45,994 nucleotides of DNA. Origin: SCGC-AAA076-P13 sp965656035. Its GTDB lineage: Bacteria; Pseudomonadota; Gammaproteobacteria; Magnimaribacterales; D2472. Where the stretch lies: contig CBFHIO010000002.1 of assembly GCA_965656035.1 (NCBI GenBank), positions 1 to 45,994 of the forward strand. Direction: 5' to 3'. Shown one piece after another: positions 33,923 through 42,903 of this stretch. The stretch's first letter is position 1. Every line of letters starts with the position of its first letter. The notes under the pieces are model-generated. The model was given only the letters and a program-made list of their open reading frames with translations, did not search any database and was not told the origin of the DNA. The position numbers were made by a program, and so were the translations under genes.

Positions 33923-34746
33923 TTGTTTAAAAGTTTCCTTATTATAGGAATTATTGCTGTAGCATTTAAACCAATTTCACCATATTTATCAGCAAATATT
34001 TCGCCAGCCTTAGCATGAACAGCAACACTCAATAAGCATGCATCATATAATGAGATACCCTGGGCAAGCAAAGCACTAACAACGCCGCATAATATATCTC
34101 CAGTTCCGCCTGTTGATAGTTCAGGCCCTCCGTCTTCACATACAAAAGTTTGTTTTTTATCTTTAAAGTAAACAACAGTTTTATTGCCTTTTAAAATTAC
34201 ACAAGATGCATTAAATTTTTCTGAAATTATTTGTGCCGCCTCTTCTCTATTTTTTTGTATTTCATGTATTGGTATTTCAAGCAAATTACTAGCTTCACCT
34301 GGGTGAGGAGTGAGAATGGTATTATTTGAAATTGTTAGATTATGATCTTTTAAATGTTGCAAGCCGCCGGCGTCAATTATCAAGCTTGATTCTTGTGGAA
34401 TATTTTTAAGATGTTCTGGCATTTTATTCGACCATTCATCATTTTGCATTCCAGGACCATAAAGAATTACACTAAAGTTTTCTGATATAGGAAAAAATTT
34501 ACTAATTCCCAACGCTATCACCTCTGGGTTTCTTATAAGAGAAGCCTCAACATTTGATTTGTGTGTGTGGAGAGTCACCAATCCTGCTCCCGAATATAGG
34601 CTTGCCTCAGACGCCATTATTCCTGCTCCACCAAGCCCCCTAGATCCAGCTATTACAAGAACCCTGCCATTTAAGCCTTTGTGTGAATTTGATTTCCTTT
34701 TAGGTATGCTAATATTCAAATTCTCAAAATTGAAGGCCTTGTTCAT
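33919..34746 (-). CDS. nnrD: ADP/ATP-dependent NAD(P)H-hydrate dehydratase (stand-alone)
   Basis: Repairs damaged NAD(P)H hydrates. With ATG 34746 it has 275 residues and contains only the ribokinase-like NnrD half: KGLNGRVLVIAGS, GPGM (97-100), TPHPGEA (146-152) and GGTGD (213-217, catalytic Asp 217). The N-terminal NnrE epimerase domain fused to it in E. coli YjeF is absent. A longer frame from 34869 would run into the upstream gene and adds a sequence unlike any NnrE, so it was rejected. It is coupled to tsaE by ATGA. Confidence 0.92.
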   Translation of the reverse strand: MNKAFNFENLNISIPKRKSNSHKGLNGRVLVIAGSRGLGGAGIMASEASLYSGAGLVTLHTHKSNVEASLIRNPEVIALGISKFFPISENFSVILYGPGMQNDEWSNKMPEHLKNIPQESSLIIDAGGLQHLKDHNLTISNNTILTPHPGEASNLLEIPIHEIQKNREEAAQIISEKFNASCVILKGNKTVVYFKDKKQTFVCEDGGPELSTGGTGDILCGVVSALLAQGISLYDACLLSVAVHAKAGEIFADKYGEIGLNATAIIPIIRKLLNK

Positions 34747-34750
34747 GATT

Positions 34751-36118
34751 TTATTTTTGAGTGAAGTAGCCAATCCTGTCTGAGTGGAAAGAGCCCATAA
34801 AGATTGCATCTCCAACAGGAAGAGCGATTGTTGGGAGCCCAAAAACGGTCTTGTTAAAAGAGTTCTCATTTTTTAAATCAAAAGTCTCTGTGTCTATTTC
34901 GTAAATAGAGAATGGCAATGAACATGCTGGTCTTCTGATGCAGTCTCCTGCATCGTTTGGCTGAAAATCTAGTGATGTGAGCCAAATAGAATTTTTATTT
35001 ATGTAAATATTATCTGGGGACTCTAATTTAAAAGTTTGAAGTTTTTTATTTTCTGATAGATCAAATTTTACAACTTGATCTCCCTGGTTGTAACTTATAA
35101 ATAAATTATTAGTTAACTCATTGAAGGCTATACCGTTCGGACCACTACCTTCAGAGTTGGGAATCTCAAGAAAGCTATCTTTATTCCACTCAAGAATAAC
35201 ACCAGAATCTTTTTTAAGTAGAGCGGTCATTAGCCACTTTGTCATAGTAATGTCTCTTGAATACATATGAGATACATAAAAGGTGCCGTCTTTTTTTAAG
35301 GCAATATCATTAAGATAGTATTTTTTTGGAACCTCAACACAACCTCTCCAGACAAATGACCATGTATCTTGTTCAGGTCTTTGAACTAATTCAAACATCT
35401 CTATGGTTTCTTCAGGATAATGGTTTATTACCCCAAGCTGATAACTACCGTCAAGCCGTTGAACAAGATCTATACCGTGTGGGCCAAATATGTCATTTGG
35501 CATACAAGAATCTTCGCCCCACATATTTTTATCAAAGGCAATTTCTGGTGTAATTATTTTATTATCAGACAATCTCAACAGGGCAAAACCCCCTGATTTA
35601 GTTGAGTCATAAGGACGAATACCGCCGAACTCAGAAATTAAAAGATATTTTTTATCGGGAGTAAACACAATATCTTCCGGATTTGAAACCCCACATATTA
35701 CCGAAATAGCATCATCTGATTCACACCTGCTAATATCTTTTTGAGGTCCAATGTAATCAGTTGTAACCGTAAAAAAAGCCAATGAAATCATTGCTACTGA
35801 TATTAAAATACTAAATTTATAATAATGGTTTAAATACAGGGGAAGTATCTTTTTTATCTTTTCTAAAAAGAATATGACGACCAACCCCCTCATACATAAA
35901 AGAATGCCTACTATCAAAGTAAGAAGAATCCAAAGTCTTTCTGCCCAATCGTAATTTATAGAAAATATTACCATTACCATACCTGTTAAAAAGGTAAGAC
36001 CACCTAATATATTAAGATTTTGAGCCTCATCCACTTTCTTACAAATAAAAATTATTAGTGGCTTAACCCACAAAAGTAGAGATAAAAAAAGAAAAAAGAA
36101 GAAATAAAAATAATTCAT
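34751..36118 (-). CDS. Membrane-anchored paraoxonase/arylesterase-like beta-propeller
   Basis: 455 residues in two parts. Residues 1-120 are four hydrophobic helices (about 3-25, 37-54, 62-85, 102-119). Residues 125-452 resemble the six-bladed propeller of paraoxonase (PON1). Every key site has a counterpart: PED (E148, D149), PHGI (H214), NHYPEE (H233), LNDI (N270, D271), GPNGI (N328) and PDNI (D369, N370). In PON1 these positions hold catalytic and structural calcium and the His dyad. A lactonase or esterase is therefore likely, with the propeller probably in the periplasm; the natural substrate is unknown. It lies 9 bases after an alpha/beta hydrolase and 4 before nnrD. Confidence 0.75.
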   Translation of the reverse strand: MNYFYFFFFLFLSLLLWVKPLIIFICKKVDEAQNLNILGGLTFLTGMVMVIFSINYDWAERLWILLTLIVGILLCMRGLVVIFFLEKIKKILPLYLNHYYKFSILISVAMISLAFFTVTTDYIGPQKDISRCESDDAISVICGVSNPEDIVFTPDKKYLLISEFGGIRPYDSTKSGGFALLRLSDNKIITPEIAFDKNMWGEDSCMPNDIFGPHGIDLVQRLDGSYQLGVINHYPEETIEMFELVQRPEQDTWSFVWRGCVEVPKKYYLNDIALKKDGTFYVSHMYSRDITMTKWLMTALLKKDSGVILEWNKDSFLEIPNSEGSGPNGIAFNELTNNLFISYNQGDQVVKFDLSENKKLQTFKLESPDNIYINKNSIWLTSLDFQPNDAGDCIRRPACSLPFSIYEIDTETFDLKNENSFNKTVFGLPTIALPVGDAIFMGSFHSDRIGYFTQK

Positions 36119-36127
36119 AAATTAATA

Positions 36128-37015
36128 CTAACTACACCTTTCTTTTATTAGCTTAATGACTTCATGAGGTTTATCTAGAGGTACGTGATGAGCAGCATCT
36201 GGTATTTCTATAAATTCCATTATGTCGCCGTACATACTCTTAACATTTTCTAGCAAAAAACCACTAGTTAACAAACTATCAGCACCATGAACAAAGAGCG
36301 CAGGACAAGAAAAGGAGTAATGATACTCAAAAAGTCTTTCAAGACTTGTAAACACAACTTCATCAAAGCGCCATCTCCAACCATCTTCAGTTTCTTTAAT
36401 AGAGTATTCGGCAATATATCTAACGTACCAGTCATTTAAACACTCTTGACTTGGCATTAATCGGAATCTTTGAAGAATAGTATTTTTGTCAGGATAATAC
36501 CTGATCATGGCAAGAGGCCCTCTATGCTTTGAAGCATCGTAGTCAGGAGGTCTTATGAAGGTATCAATAATGATTACATTAGTTATAAGATCTTTTCTCT
36601 CGGTTGCAATATATCCTGCTACATGACCCCCAAGAGAATGCCCGACTATACTAACGGTTTCCAACCCATAGTCTGATTTTTCTTTTTCGATTATTTCTGT
36701 AACACAATTCCCGTAATCTATAATGCTATATTTTTCTCTAAAGTCAGAGAAACCCATACCAGGTAAATCTATTGCTATTATGTTTCCAATTTCTTTTATT
36801 TGCGGTCCAATAGGATCCCACCACTTTTTGTGAGCTCCGCCACCGTGTAAAAGAATAATAAGATTTTTATTAGCAGAGCTAGTTGCCCATTTTGAGTAAG
36901 ATACATTCCCCAATTTATGTTCAAATATTTTTTCTTCAGGTTTATCTTGTATGGCTTGATGAAACCAATCTGGAGCATGAAGAATATCGTCTTTAAGATT
37001 GTTAGTTATATTCAT
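36128..37015 (-). CDS. Alpha/beta hydrolase
   Basis: 295 residues, no signal peptide. The alpha/beta-hydrolase fold is shown by HGGG (57-60, oxyanion region), LPGMGFSD, the nucleophile elbow GHSLGG (S127), D246 in VHGADS and H276/H277 in PDAAHHVP, giving a complete triad. Family members include esterases, lactonases and C-C hydrolases; the sequence does not point to one. It is the first gene of the run leading to the paraoxonase-like protein and nnrD, and diverges from the NUDIX gene with 32 bases between starts. Confidence 0.85.
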   Translation of the reverse strand: MNITNNLKDDILHAPDWFHQAIQDKPEEKIFEHKLGNVSYSKWATSSANKNLIILLHGGGAHKKWWDPIGPQIKEIGNIIAIDLPGMGFSDFREKYSIIDYGNCVTEIIEKEKSDYGLETVSIVGHSLGGHVAGYIATERKDLITNVIIIDTFIRPPDYDASKHRGPLAMIRYYPDKNTILQRFRLMPSQECLNDWYVRYIAEYSIKETEDGWRWRFDEVVFTSLERLFEYHYSFSCPALFVHGADSLLTSGFLLENVKSMYGDIMEFIEIPDAAHHVPLDKPHEVIKLIKERCS

Positions 37016-37047
37016 AGACAGTATTCTAAGCTAATAAATTAATAATT

Positions 37048-37842
37048 ATGAATAATCTTTCGCTTGTACCGGCTGCAACAGTACTTTTAATAAGGGATTC
37101 CGATGAAGGATTGCAAGTTTTAATGGTTAAAAGGTCTAAAAGACCTCCGTTTGAAAATCTTTATGTTTTTCCTGGTGGTAAAATAGACCAGTGCGACAAA
37201 GATCAAAATTTATACGATTTATGTCCCAACCTTGATGATAAATTAGCTTCTGCCAAGCTTGGAATAGATGAAGGAGGACTCTCATACTGGATTGCTTGTG
37301 TAAGAGAGTGTTTTGAGGAAGTTGGAATTCTATTAGCCAAAAGAAAAGATGGAGAAGAGCTTGATTTAAATGGCTCTGAAAAACAAAAGTTTAATGATTA
37401 CAGAAAGATGCTTATAGAGAGCCAAATAAGCCTTAAAGAAATATGTCATCAAGAAAGATTGGTACTAAATTTAGATAGCATAGAGCCTTTCTCTCATTGG
37501 ATTACTCCCAAAATTGAAATCAAAAGGTTCGATACAAGGTTCTTTGTTGCATATATCCCATCAAAACAAACTGAAAAACATGATGGAACAGAACTTACAG
37601 ATAGTTTATGGATCTCTCCAAAACAAGCATTAAAATTATCATTAACTGGACAAATGCCAATGATAATGCCTACTGTAAAAAATCTAGAACAATGCTTAAA
37701 ATTTGATTCAGGAAAAGATTTATTGGAACATCAATCAAAACTTACTAATGATGATATTCCTGCAATATTACCTAAATTTTTTAAAAAAGATGGTAGATGG
37801 GTAGGTTTATTGCCCGATGATATAGATTACGATAGATATTAA
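37048..37842 (+). CDS. NUDIX hydrolase with an expanded Nudix box (NUDT8/NUDT19-like)
   Basis: 264 residues. FPGGKID (41-47) and RECFEEVGIL (86-95) are the two ends of the Nudix box, separated by about 38 residues rather than the usual spacing. Such insertion is typical of the NUDT19/RP2-like branch, whose studied animal members cleave CoA and acyl-CoA diphosphates. Hydrolysis of CoA derivatives is thus a reasonable guess. It is followed 11 bases later by an MBL hydrolase, a pairing that recurs in proteobacteria. Confidence 0.83.
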   Translation: MNNLSLVPAATVLLIRDSDEGLQVLMVKRSKRPPFENLYVFPGGKIDQCDKDQNLYDLCPNLDDKLASAKLGIDEGGLSYWIACVRECFEEVGILLAKRKDGEELDLNGSEKQKFNDYRKMLIESQISLKEICHQERLVLNLDSIEPFSHWITPKIEIKRFDTRFFVAYIPSKQTEKHDGTELTDSLWISPKQALKLSLTGQMPMIMPTVKNLEQCLKFDSGKDLLEHQSKLTNDDIPAILPKFFKKDGRWVGLLPDDIDYDRY

Positions 37843-37853
37843 TATACAAAGTA

Positions 37854-38651
37854 ATGAGCTTGATAAAGAAAATCACTGCACCTAATCCAAGCGTATTTAC
37901 TGGAAAAGGAACTAATACTTATTTAATTGGCAGGGATGATATTTCTGTAATTGATCCTGGCCCAAATATTCCTGAGCATATTGAAGAAGTAATTAAATTG
38001 GGCAATGGGAACATCAAAAGAATTATAGTGACACACACCCATACAGATCACTCGCCTGCAGCATTGCCACTTTCAAAAAAATTGAATATTCCTATGTATG
38101 GAAAATTAGTTGAAGGAGATTCTTCATGGGAAGATGGAACATTCTCTCCTGATATTGTTTTACATGATTTAGATAAAATAGAAACGGAGGAATATATATT
38201 GGAAGCTATTCATACCCCCGGTCATGCATCAAATCACTTTTGCTTTTTAATTAAAAATTTAAATTGTTTAATAACTGGTGATCATATTATGGATGGCTCA
38301 ACAGTAGTGATTGGTCCTCCGGATGGGAATATGAACGACTATCTTAATTCTTTAAAACGGCTATTAACTTTAAAGGTTGATTTTTTTGCACCAGGTCATG
38401 GCAAGTATATGTACGAACCTAAGAAAACCATTCAATCGATCATTAGACACAGATTAGCTAGAGAAAATAAAACCATTAGAAAGCTTCAAAGCCATGGCAA
38501 GAACACATTGGATGGTCTTGTACAATATGTCTACGATGATGTATCAGAACAGCTTCACCCTATTGCCAAATTTAGTTTAGAGGCTCATCTGATAAAGCTT
38601 ATTGGAGATAATAAGGTTGAGAGGGATGGAGATTTTTATATATTGTCTTGA
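37854..38651 (+). CDS. MBL-fold metallohydrolase, LACTB2-like
   Basis: 265 residues of the metallo-beta-lactamase fold. Metal ligands are THTHTDH (H61, H63, D65, H66), a third histidine in THTPGHASNHF (written HTPGHASNHF), GDHIMDG, and the APGHG motif. LACTB2-type proteins have been described as endoribonucleases and thioesterase-like hydrolases; other members act on glyoxalase-type substrates. The partner NUDIX gene suggests a shared substrate class, which is inference. Its end overlaps the convergent lipoprotein gene by 16 bases. Confidence 0.85.
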   Translation: MSLIKKITAPNPSVFTGKGTNTYLIGRDDISVIDPGPNIPEHIEEVIKLGNGNIKRIIVTHTHTDHSPAALPLSKKLNIPMYGKLVEGDSSWEDGTFSPDIVLHDLDKIETEEYILEAIHTPGHASNHFCFLIKNLNCLITGDHIMDGSTVVIGPPDGNMNDYLNSLKRLLTLKVDFFAPGHGKYMYEPKKTIQSIIRHRLARENKTIRKLQSHGKNTLDGLVQYVYDDVSEQLHPIAKFSLEAHLIKLIGDNKVERDGDFYILS

Positions 38652-39022
38652 TCTTTCTTATTTTTTTTTAATACTTTTTCTTCAATAGCCTCTATATCAA
38701 AATTATCATCAGCATTATTTACCGAACCAATGCTTTCATCTTTTTTACTAAGATCTATCGAGGGTTTTTTTAGCTCTATTATTAAATCTCTTTGATCTTT
38801 TTTGAGCAATTCATCATAACAATCGCTTTGGTCATAAATTTCTCTTGTTTCGCCTTTTTTATTTATTGGTGTTGGTCTTTGTGGAGAGGGCAGCTGCATG
38901 CATTTTATGATTTGAACAGGAGAATTAAAGCTATTATCAGCATTCAATTCCTCAAGTTCTGTTGGAGATATTAAGCAACCTTGAATCAAAAAAATTGATA
39001 AAAGTAATGATATTTTTTTCAC
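38636..39022 (-). CDS. Small putative lipoprotein of unknown function
   Basis: 128 residues. The N-terminus is KKISLLLSIFLIQGC: a lipoprotein signal with cysteine 16 as the lipidated residue (IQGC, an imperfect lipobox). The mature part is hydrophilic, with two further cysteines (C41, C68) and an acidic-basic tail that may be disordered. No family is recognised. The GTG start overlaps the acs stop (GTGA), so it is translated with acs, although nothing links the functions. The 3' end overlaps the MBL gene on the other strand. Confidence 0.7.
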   Translation of the reverse strand: MKKISLLLSIFLIQGCLISPTELEELNADNSFNSPVQIIKCMQLPSPQRPTPINKKGETREIYDQSDCYDELLKKDQRDLIIELKKPSIDLSKKDESIGSVNNADDNFDIEAIEEKVLKKNKKDQDNI

Positions 39023-40944
39023 AAGGATCGCCTATTTTCTATTAAAGATTTAACAACAGAGGGGTCAGCCAAGGTTGTAGTATCGCCTAGATTAGCTAAA
39101 TCACCTTCAGCAATCTTTCTTAAAATTCTTCTCATGATTTTTCCAGATCTTGTCTTTGGAAGACCTGGTGCGTTTTGAATAAGATCAGGTTTTGCGATAG
39201 CACCAATTTCTTTCGCTACAAACATTTTTACGTCCTGCTCAAAGTTCTCAGGGAATGATTCGCCAATCATTAATGTAATGTAAGCGTATATCCCTTGACC
39301 TTTTATGGGATGGTCAAAACCAACAACCGCAGCCTCAGCAATTTTTGGATGAAGTACTAATGCACTTTCAATTTCAGCGGTTCCCAGCCTATGGCCCGAT
39401 ACGTTTAAAACATCATCAACCCTTCCAGTGATCCAAAAATAACCGTCTTTATCTCTTCTTGCTCCATCACCTGTAAAGTAAATATCTTTGTACGTGCTAA
39501 AGTAAGTAGCAATCATTCTTTTATGATCACCATAAACACTTCTAATTTGGCTTGGCCATGAATGCTCAATTACTAAATTGCCTGAGTTTTCATTTTGTAG
39601 CGCCTTACCTGTCTCGTCATATAGTTCAGGCTTAACACCAAAGAAGGGCAGGGTGGCTGACCCTGGTTTTGTTGGAGTTACACCAGCAATTGGAGTAATT
39701 AATACTGATCCAGTTTCAGTTTGCCACCAAGTATCTATAATCTCGCAATTAGATTTTCCAACTATTCTGTAATACCAATCCCATGCTTCTGGATTTATAG
39801 GCTCGCCAACAGTTCCAAGTATTCTTAAGCTATCTCTCTTGGTTTTTATGACAGGATCATCACCTTGAGCCATTAAAGCTCTGATAGCTGTTGGAGCAGT
39901 ATAAAAGATACTAATCTCATGCTTATCACATATCTCCCAACATCTTGATGCAGATGGATATGTTGGCACACCCTCAAACATTAAAGTGGTTGCGCCATTG
40001 GATAACGGCCCATATAAAATATAAGTATGGCCCGTAATCCAGCCAACATCAGCAGTGCACCAGTATTTATCTTCAGGTTTAATTCCAAATATATATTTAA
40101 AACTTGCATGAGCTCCCAGTAAATATCCTGCAGTTGAATGAAGGACACCCTTTGGTTTACCGGTTGAGCCAGAAGTATAAAGTATGAAAAGAGGGTCTTC
40201 AGAATTCATGGACTCTGGTTCACATTCAGTGCTAACGTCATTTACAAGATCCTCGTACCAGGCGTCTCTATTGGGATGCCAATTTATATCATTAGCTGTT
40301 CTTTTTATAACCAATGTACTTTTTACATTTGGACATCCAGCCAATGCTTCATCAACGTTTGCTTTTAAGGGAATAGTTTTTCCACCTCTCACTCCCTCAT
40401 CTGCTGTTATTACAATTCTGCAATCAGCATCAAGAATCCTGTCTTTTAAAGACTCTGGTGAAAATCCACCAAACACAACTGAGTGGATAGCCCCAATTCT
40501 TGTGCAAGCTAGCATCGCATAAGCAACTTCAACTACCATCGGCATGTATATACAAACTCGCGAACCCTTTTTTACTCCAAGTTTCTTTAATACATTTGCA
40601 AACTTACAAACTTCATCATGAAGCTCTTGATAGGATATTTCTTTAGAGTCGTTTGGATTATCACCTTCCCAAATTATGGCTATTTTTTCTGCACTTTTTT
40701 CTAGGTGCCTATCAATACAATTAATACTAATATTAGTTTTTCCACCTTCAAACCATTTTGTTTCTGCAAATTCACCGTTATGAACAGAATCAAAATCTTC
40801 TATCCATTGAATGTTTTCTCTTGCGAGATTTCCAAAAAAATCTTGAGGATGATTGATAGATTGTTGATACAGCTTGTTATATTCATCAAGATCTTTTATG
40901 AACGGGTTAGTTCCTTCTTTGGGATAAAAAATGTTCTCTGGCAT
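39019..40944 (-). CDS. acs: Acetyl-CoA synthetase
   Basis: AMP-forming ligase that activates acetate to acetyl-CoA. The 641 residues match the family. YTSGSTGKPKGVLHSTAGY is the adenylation P-loop (as YTSGSTGKPKG), with DTWWQTETGS, FTGDGARRD, and near the C-terminus the lysine of PKTRSGKIMRR, the site inactivated by acetylation in other bacteria. ATG start at 40944, followed by the lipoprotein in a GTGA overlap. It lies six bases after the deoxynucleoside kinase gene. Confidence 0.97.
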   Translation of the reverse strand: MPENIFYPKEGTNPFIKDLDEYNKLYQQSINHPQDFFGNLARENIQWIEDFDSVHNGEFAETKWFEGGKTNISINCIDRHLEKSAEKIAIIWEGDNPNDSKEISYQELHDEVCKFANVLKKLGVKKGSRVCIYMPMVVEVAYAMLACTRIGAIHSVVFGGFSPESLKDRILDADCRIVITADEGVRGGKTIPLKANVDEALAGCPNVKSTLVIKRTANDINWHPNRDAWYEDLVNDVSTECEPESMNSEDPLFILYTSGSTGKPKGVLHSTAGYLLGAHASFKYIFGIKPEDKYWCTADVGWITGHTYILYGPLSNGATTLMFEGVPTYPSASRCWEICDKHEISIFYTAPTAIRALMAQGDDPVIKTKRDSLRILGTVGEPINPEAWDWYYRIVGKSNCEIIDTWWQTETGSVLITPIAGVTPTKPGSATLPFFGVKPELYDETGKALQNENSGNLVIEHSWPSQIRSVYGDHKRMIATYFSTYKDIYFTGDGARRDKDGYFWITGRVDDVLNVSGHRLGTAEIESALVLHPKIAEAAVVGFDHPIKGQGIYAYITLMIGESFPENFEQDVKMFVAKEIGAIAKPDLIQNAPGLPKTRSGKIMRRILRKIAEGDLANLGDTTTLADPSVVKSLIENRRSL

Positions 40945-40950
40945 TGATAT

Positions 40951-41616
40951 CTATATGATTGAAGGCTGAGGGTTTATAAAGTTTTTACCTTTAGGATTAG
41001 ACATTATCGTTGTTATAAGTGATTCATAATCAGCATCGTTCGACTCTAAATTTATATCAGCAGCGTTAATAATAAGCAAAGGAGCATCATTATAATCAAG
41101 AAAAAATCTTGAATAAGCATCATTAAGTTTTTCTAAGTATTCCAAAGTTAAGTATTGCTCATTAATGTTTCCTCTTTTTGTAATTCTTTCTTTTAATACA
41201 CCTATCGGCGCTTGCAAGTAGATCACGAGATCAGGAGATGGAGCATCAAGTGTAATATGGTCATAGACTTTATCATAAAGATCCATTTCTTCATTAGAGA
41301 GCGTAACTTCTGCAAATAGCCTATCTTTCTCTATTAAAAAATCAGCAACCCTAACAGTCTGAAACAGGCTTCTTTGCTTGAGGTCTTGAATCTGTTGCAT
41401 TCTTTGAAATAAGAAAAATAGCTGAGTAGCTAGAGCAGACTGACTTGGATTTCTATAGAAATTTTTAAGAAATGGATTTTCAGCTGGCTGCTCTAAAAAA
41501 GCATCATAATTAAAGGTGGTAGCTATTTTATTTGCTAAAGTTGTTTTACCAACACCGATTGGCCCTTCAATTGCGATATATTTAGGAAGTGGAACTTCTT
41601 TAATAGCTGGCTTCAT
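40951..41616 (-). CDS. Deoxynucleoside kinase family protein
   Basis: 221 residues of the dNK (deoxyadenosine/deoxyguanosine kinase) family. The P-loop GPIGVGKTT is at 18-26, followed by EQPAENPFLKNFY, LFFLFQRMQQ (Gln for base binding), FLIEKDRLFA (DR motif) and a lid region with YLEKLNDAYSRFF. It phosphorylates deoxynucleosides for salvage; the base preference cannot be read. Gammaproteobacteria often hold this gene downstream of pcnB-folK; here folK is lacking and the gene is 26 bases after pcnB. Confidence 0.85.
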   Translation of the reverse strand: MKPAIKEVPLPKYIAIEGPIGVGKTTLANKIATTFNYDAFLEQPAENPFLKNFYRNPSQSALATQLFFLFQRMQQIQDLKQRSLFQTVRVADFLIEKDRLFAEVTLSNEEMDLYDKVYDHITLDAPSPDLVIYLQAPIGVLKERITKRGNINEQYLTLEYLEKLNDAYSRFFLDYNDAPLLIINAADINLESNDADYESLITTIMSNPKGKNFINPQPSII

Positions 41617-41642
41617 TATTTACAAATTATTTTTATTCTAGA

Positions 41643-42878
41643 TTATCTCAACTCGTTATAGAAGCCAAATATTTTGGAAGAATCTGTATCATTTTTTTCG
41701 TTCATTCTTGTAATTAATGAACCTCTTAGAGAGTCATCATTTTTTTGAAAATCAGTCCACCATTTTCCTAACCCACTCTTATCAGAGGTAGCTTTTTCTC
41801 TTACTAGAAGGAAATCATACGCGGCCCTGAACCTTGGATGTCTTATTGTTTTATATGGCTGGCTTTTAATTCTGCTATGAAGTTTAAGTTGAAGAACCCA
41901 TATATCCTTTATGTAGCTATTGAATTTTCTTGGAATGGCTGTGAGCTTTTGTTGCTCCCTTAGTACCCCGTCCATACATCTGAAGAACTTTCTGATATCA
42001 ATTTCATTATTTTTTATACATCTAGAAATTAATGTTGGCCATAACAATGCTGCTAGCAAGAACCCGGGAGTAACAGATTGATTGTTTTTTATTCTGTCAT
42101 CTGTATTCCTTAAAGCTTGGGTTATAACATTGTATGAAAAATCGCTGTCATTAGGATTAGATAAGATTAAGTACTTATTTAGATCATATGAGCACAGCTT
42201 ATTGAAATTTTTTTCTCCCATGCCTCCTAAAAATATTTTACAAAATTCATCAAACAATCTTGCGTTTGAGATACTCGACAATAAATGGCCTTTATCATAA
42301 ATAGCATTTTTAATTTGACCATCTATTTTAAAGCCTAGCTTATTACTGAATCTTATGGCTCTTAGACTTCTTACAGGATCTTCTTCAAATCTTATTTGAG
42401 GGTCCCCAATCGATACGATTATTTTTTTATGGATATGACTTAAACCATTATTTTTATCTTCTATTTTTTTTGAAATAGGACAGTAATAAAGGGCATTTAT
42501 TGTAAAGTCTCTTCGATGACAATCTTGATCTAGAGTTCCCCAAACATTATCTCTAAGAATTTTGCCACTTTCATCTTTAATTAATTTGGACTCATCTTCA
42601 GTTTCATTATTGCCTGATCTGAATGTGGCCACTTCAAGAAGCTCTGATCTATTAAAAACATGTACAAGTTTGAATCGCTTACCAATAATTCTTGAAGCTT
42701 TAAATATTTTTCTAATTTGTTCAGGTGTAGCATTTGTAGCAATATCAAAATCCTTGGGTTCTATACCAGCAAGAGCATCTCTGACACACCCACCAACTAG
42801 ATATGCTTGAAAGTTATTTTTTTGTAATTCTGAAACAACAGATATAGCAAATTTGCTTATTTTTGTATTGTCAATCAA
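41643..42878 (-). CDS. pcnB: Poly(A) polymerase I
   Basis: Adds poly(A) tails to RNA 3' ends, marking them for decay. The 411 residues are near the usual core length; the long basic C-terminal tail of the E. coli enzyme is short here. The nucleotidyltransferase head shows YLVGGCVRDALAG (GG 29-30) and KDFDIATNA (D43, D45), then RRDFTINALYY and RFEEDPVRSLRAIRF. tRNA nucleotidyltransferases are similar, but ERR-type flanks and synteny with dksA favour PcnB. TTG start at 42878. Confidence 0.9.
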   Translation of the reverse strand: MIDNTKISKFAISVVSELQKNNFQAYLVGGCVRDALAGIEPKDFDIATNATPEQIRKIFKASRIIGKRFKLVHVFNRSELLEVATFRSGNNETEDESKLIKDESGKILRDNVWGTLDQDCHRRDFTINALYYCPISKKIEDKNNGLSHIHKKIIVSIGDPQIRFEEDPVRSLRAIRFSNKLGFKIDGQIKNAIYDKGHLLSSISNARLFDEFCKIFLGGMGEKNFNKLCSYDLNKYLILSNPNDSDFSYNVITQALRNTDDRIKNNQSVTPGFLLAALLWPTLISRCIKNNEIDIRKFFRCMDGVLREQQKLTAIPRKFNSYIKDIWVLQLKLHSRIKSQPYKTIRHPRFRAAYDFLLVREKATSDKSGLGKWWTDFQKNDDSLRGSLITRMNEKNDTDSSKIFGFYNELR

Positions 42879-42903
42879 GAGATATTATGAGGGTTAATGA
42901 GCA

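Noticed and set aside
34747..34869. N-terminal extension of nnrD
   Set aside because: It would overlap the paraoxonase-like gene by over 100 bases, and its residues match no NnrE or NnrD sequence; ATG 34746 fits the family start.
40184..40522. 112-codon plus-strand frame inside acs
   Set aside because: Antisense to the highly conserved adenylation domain of acs; no motif.
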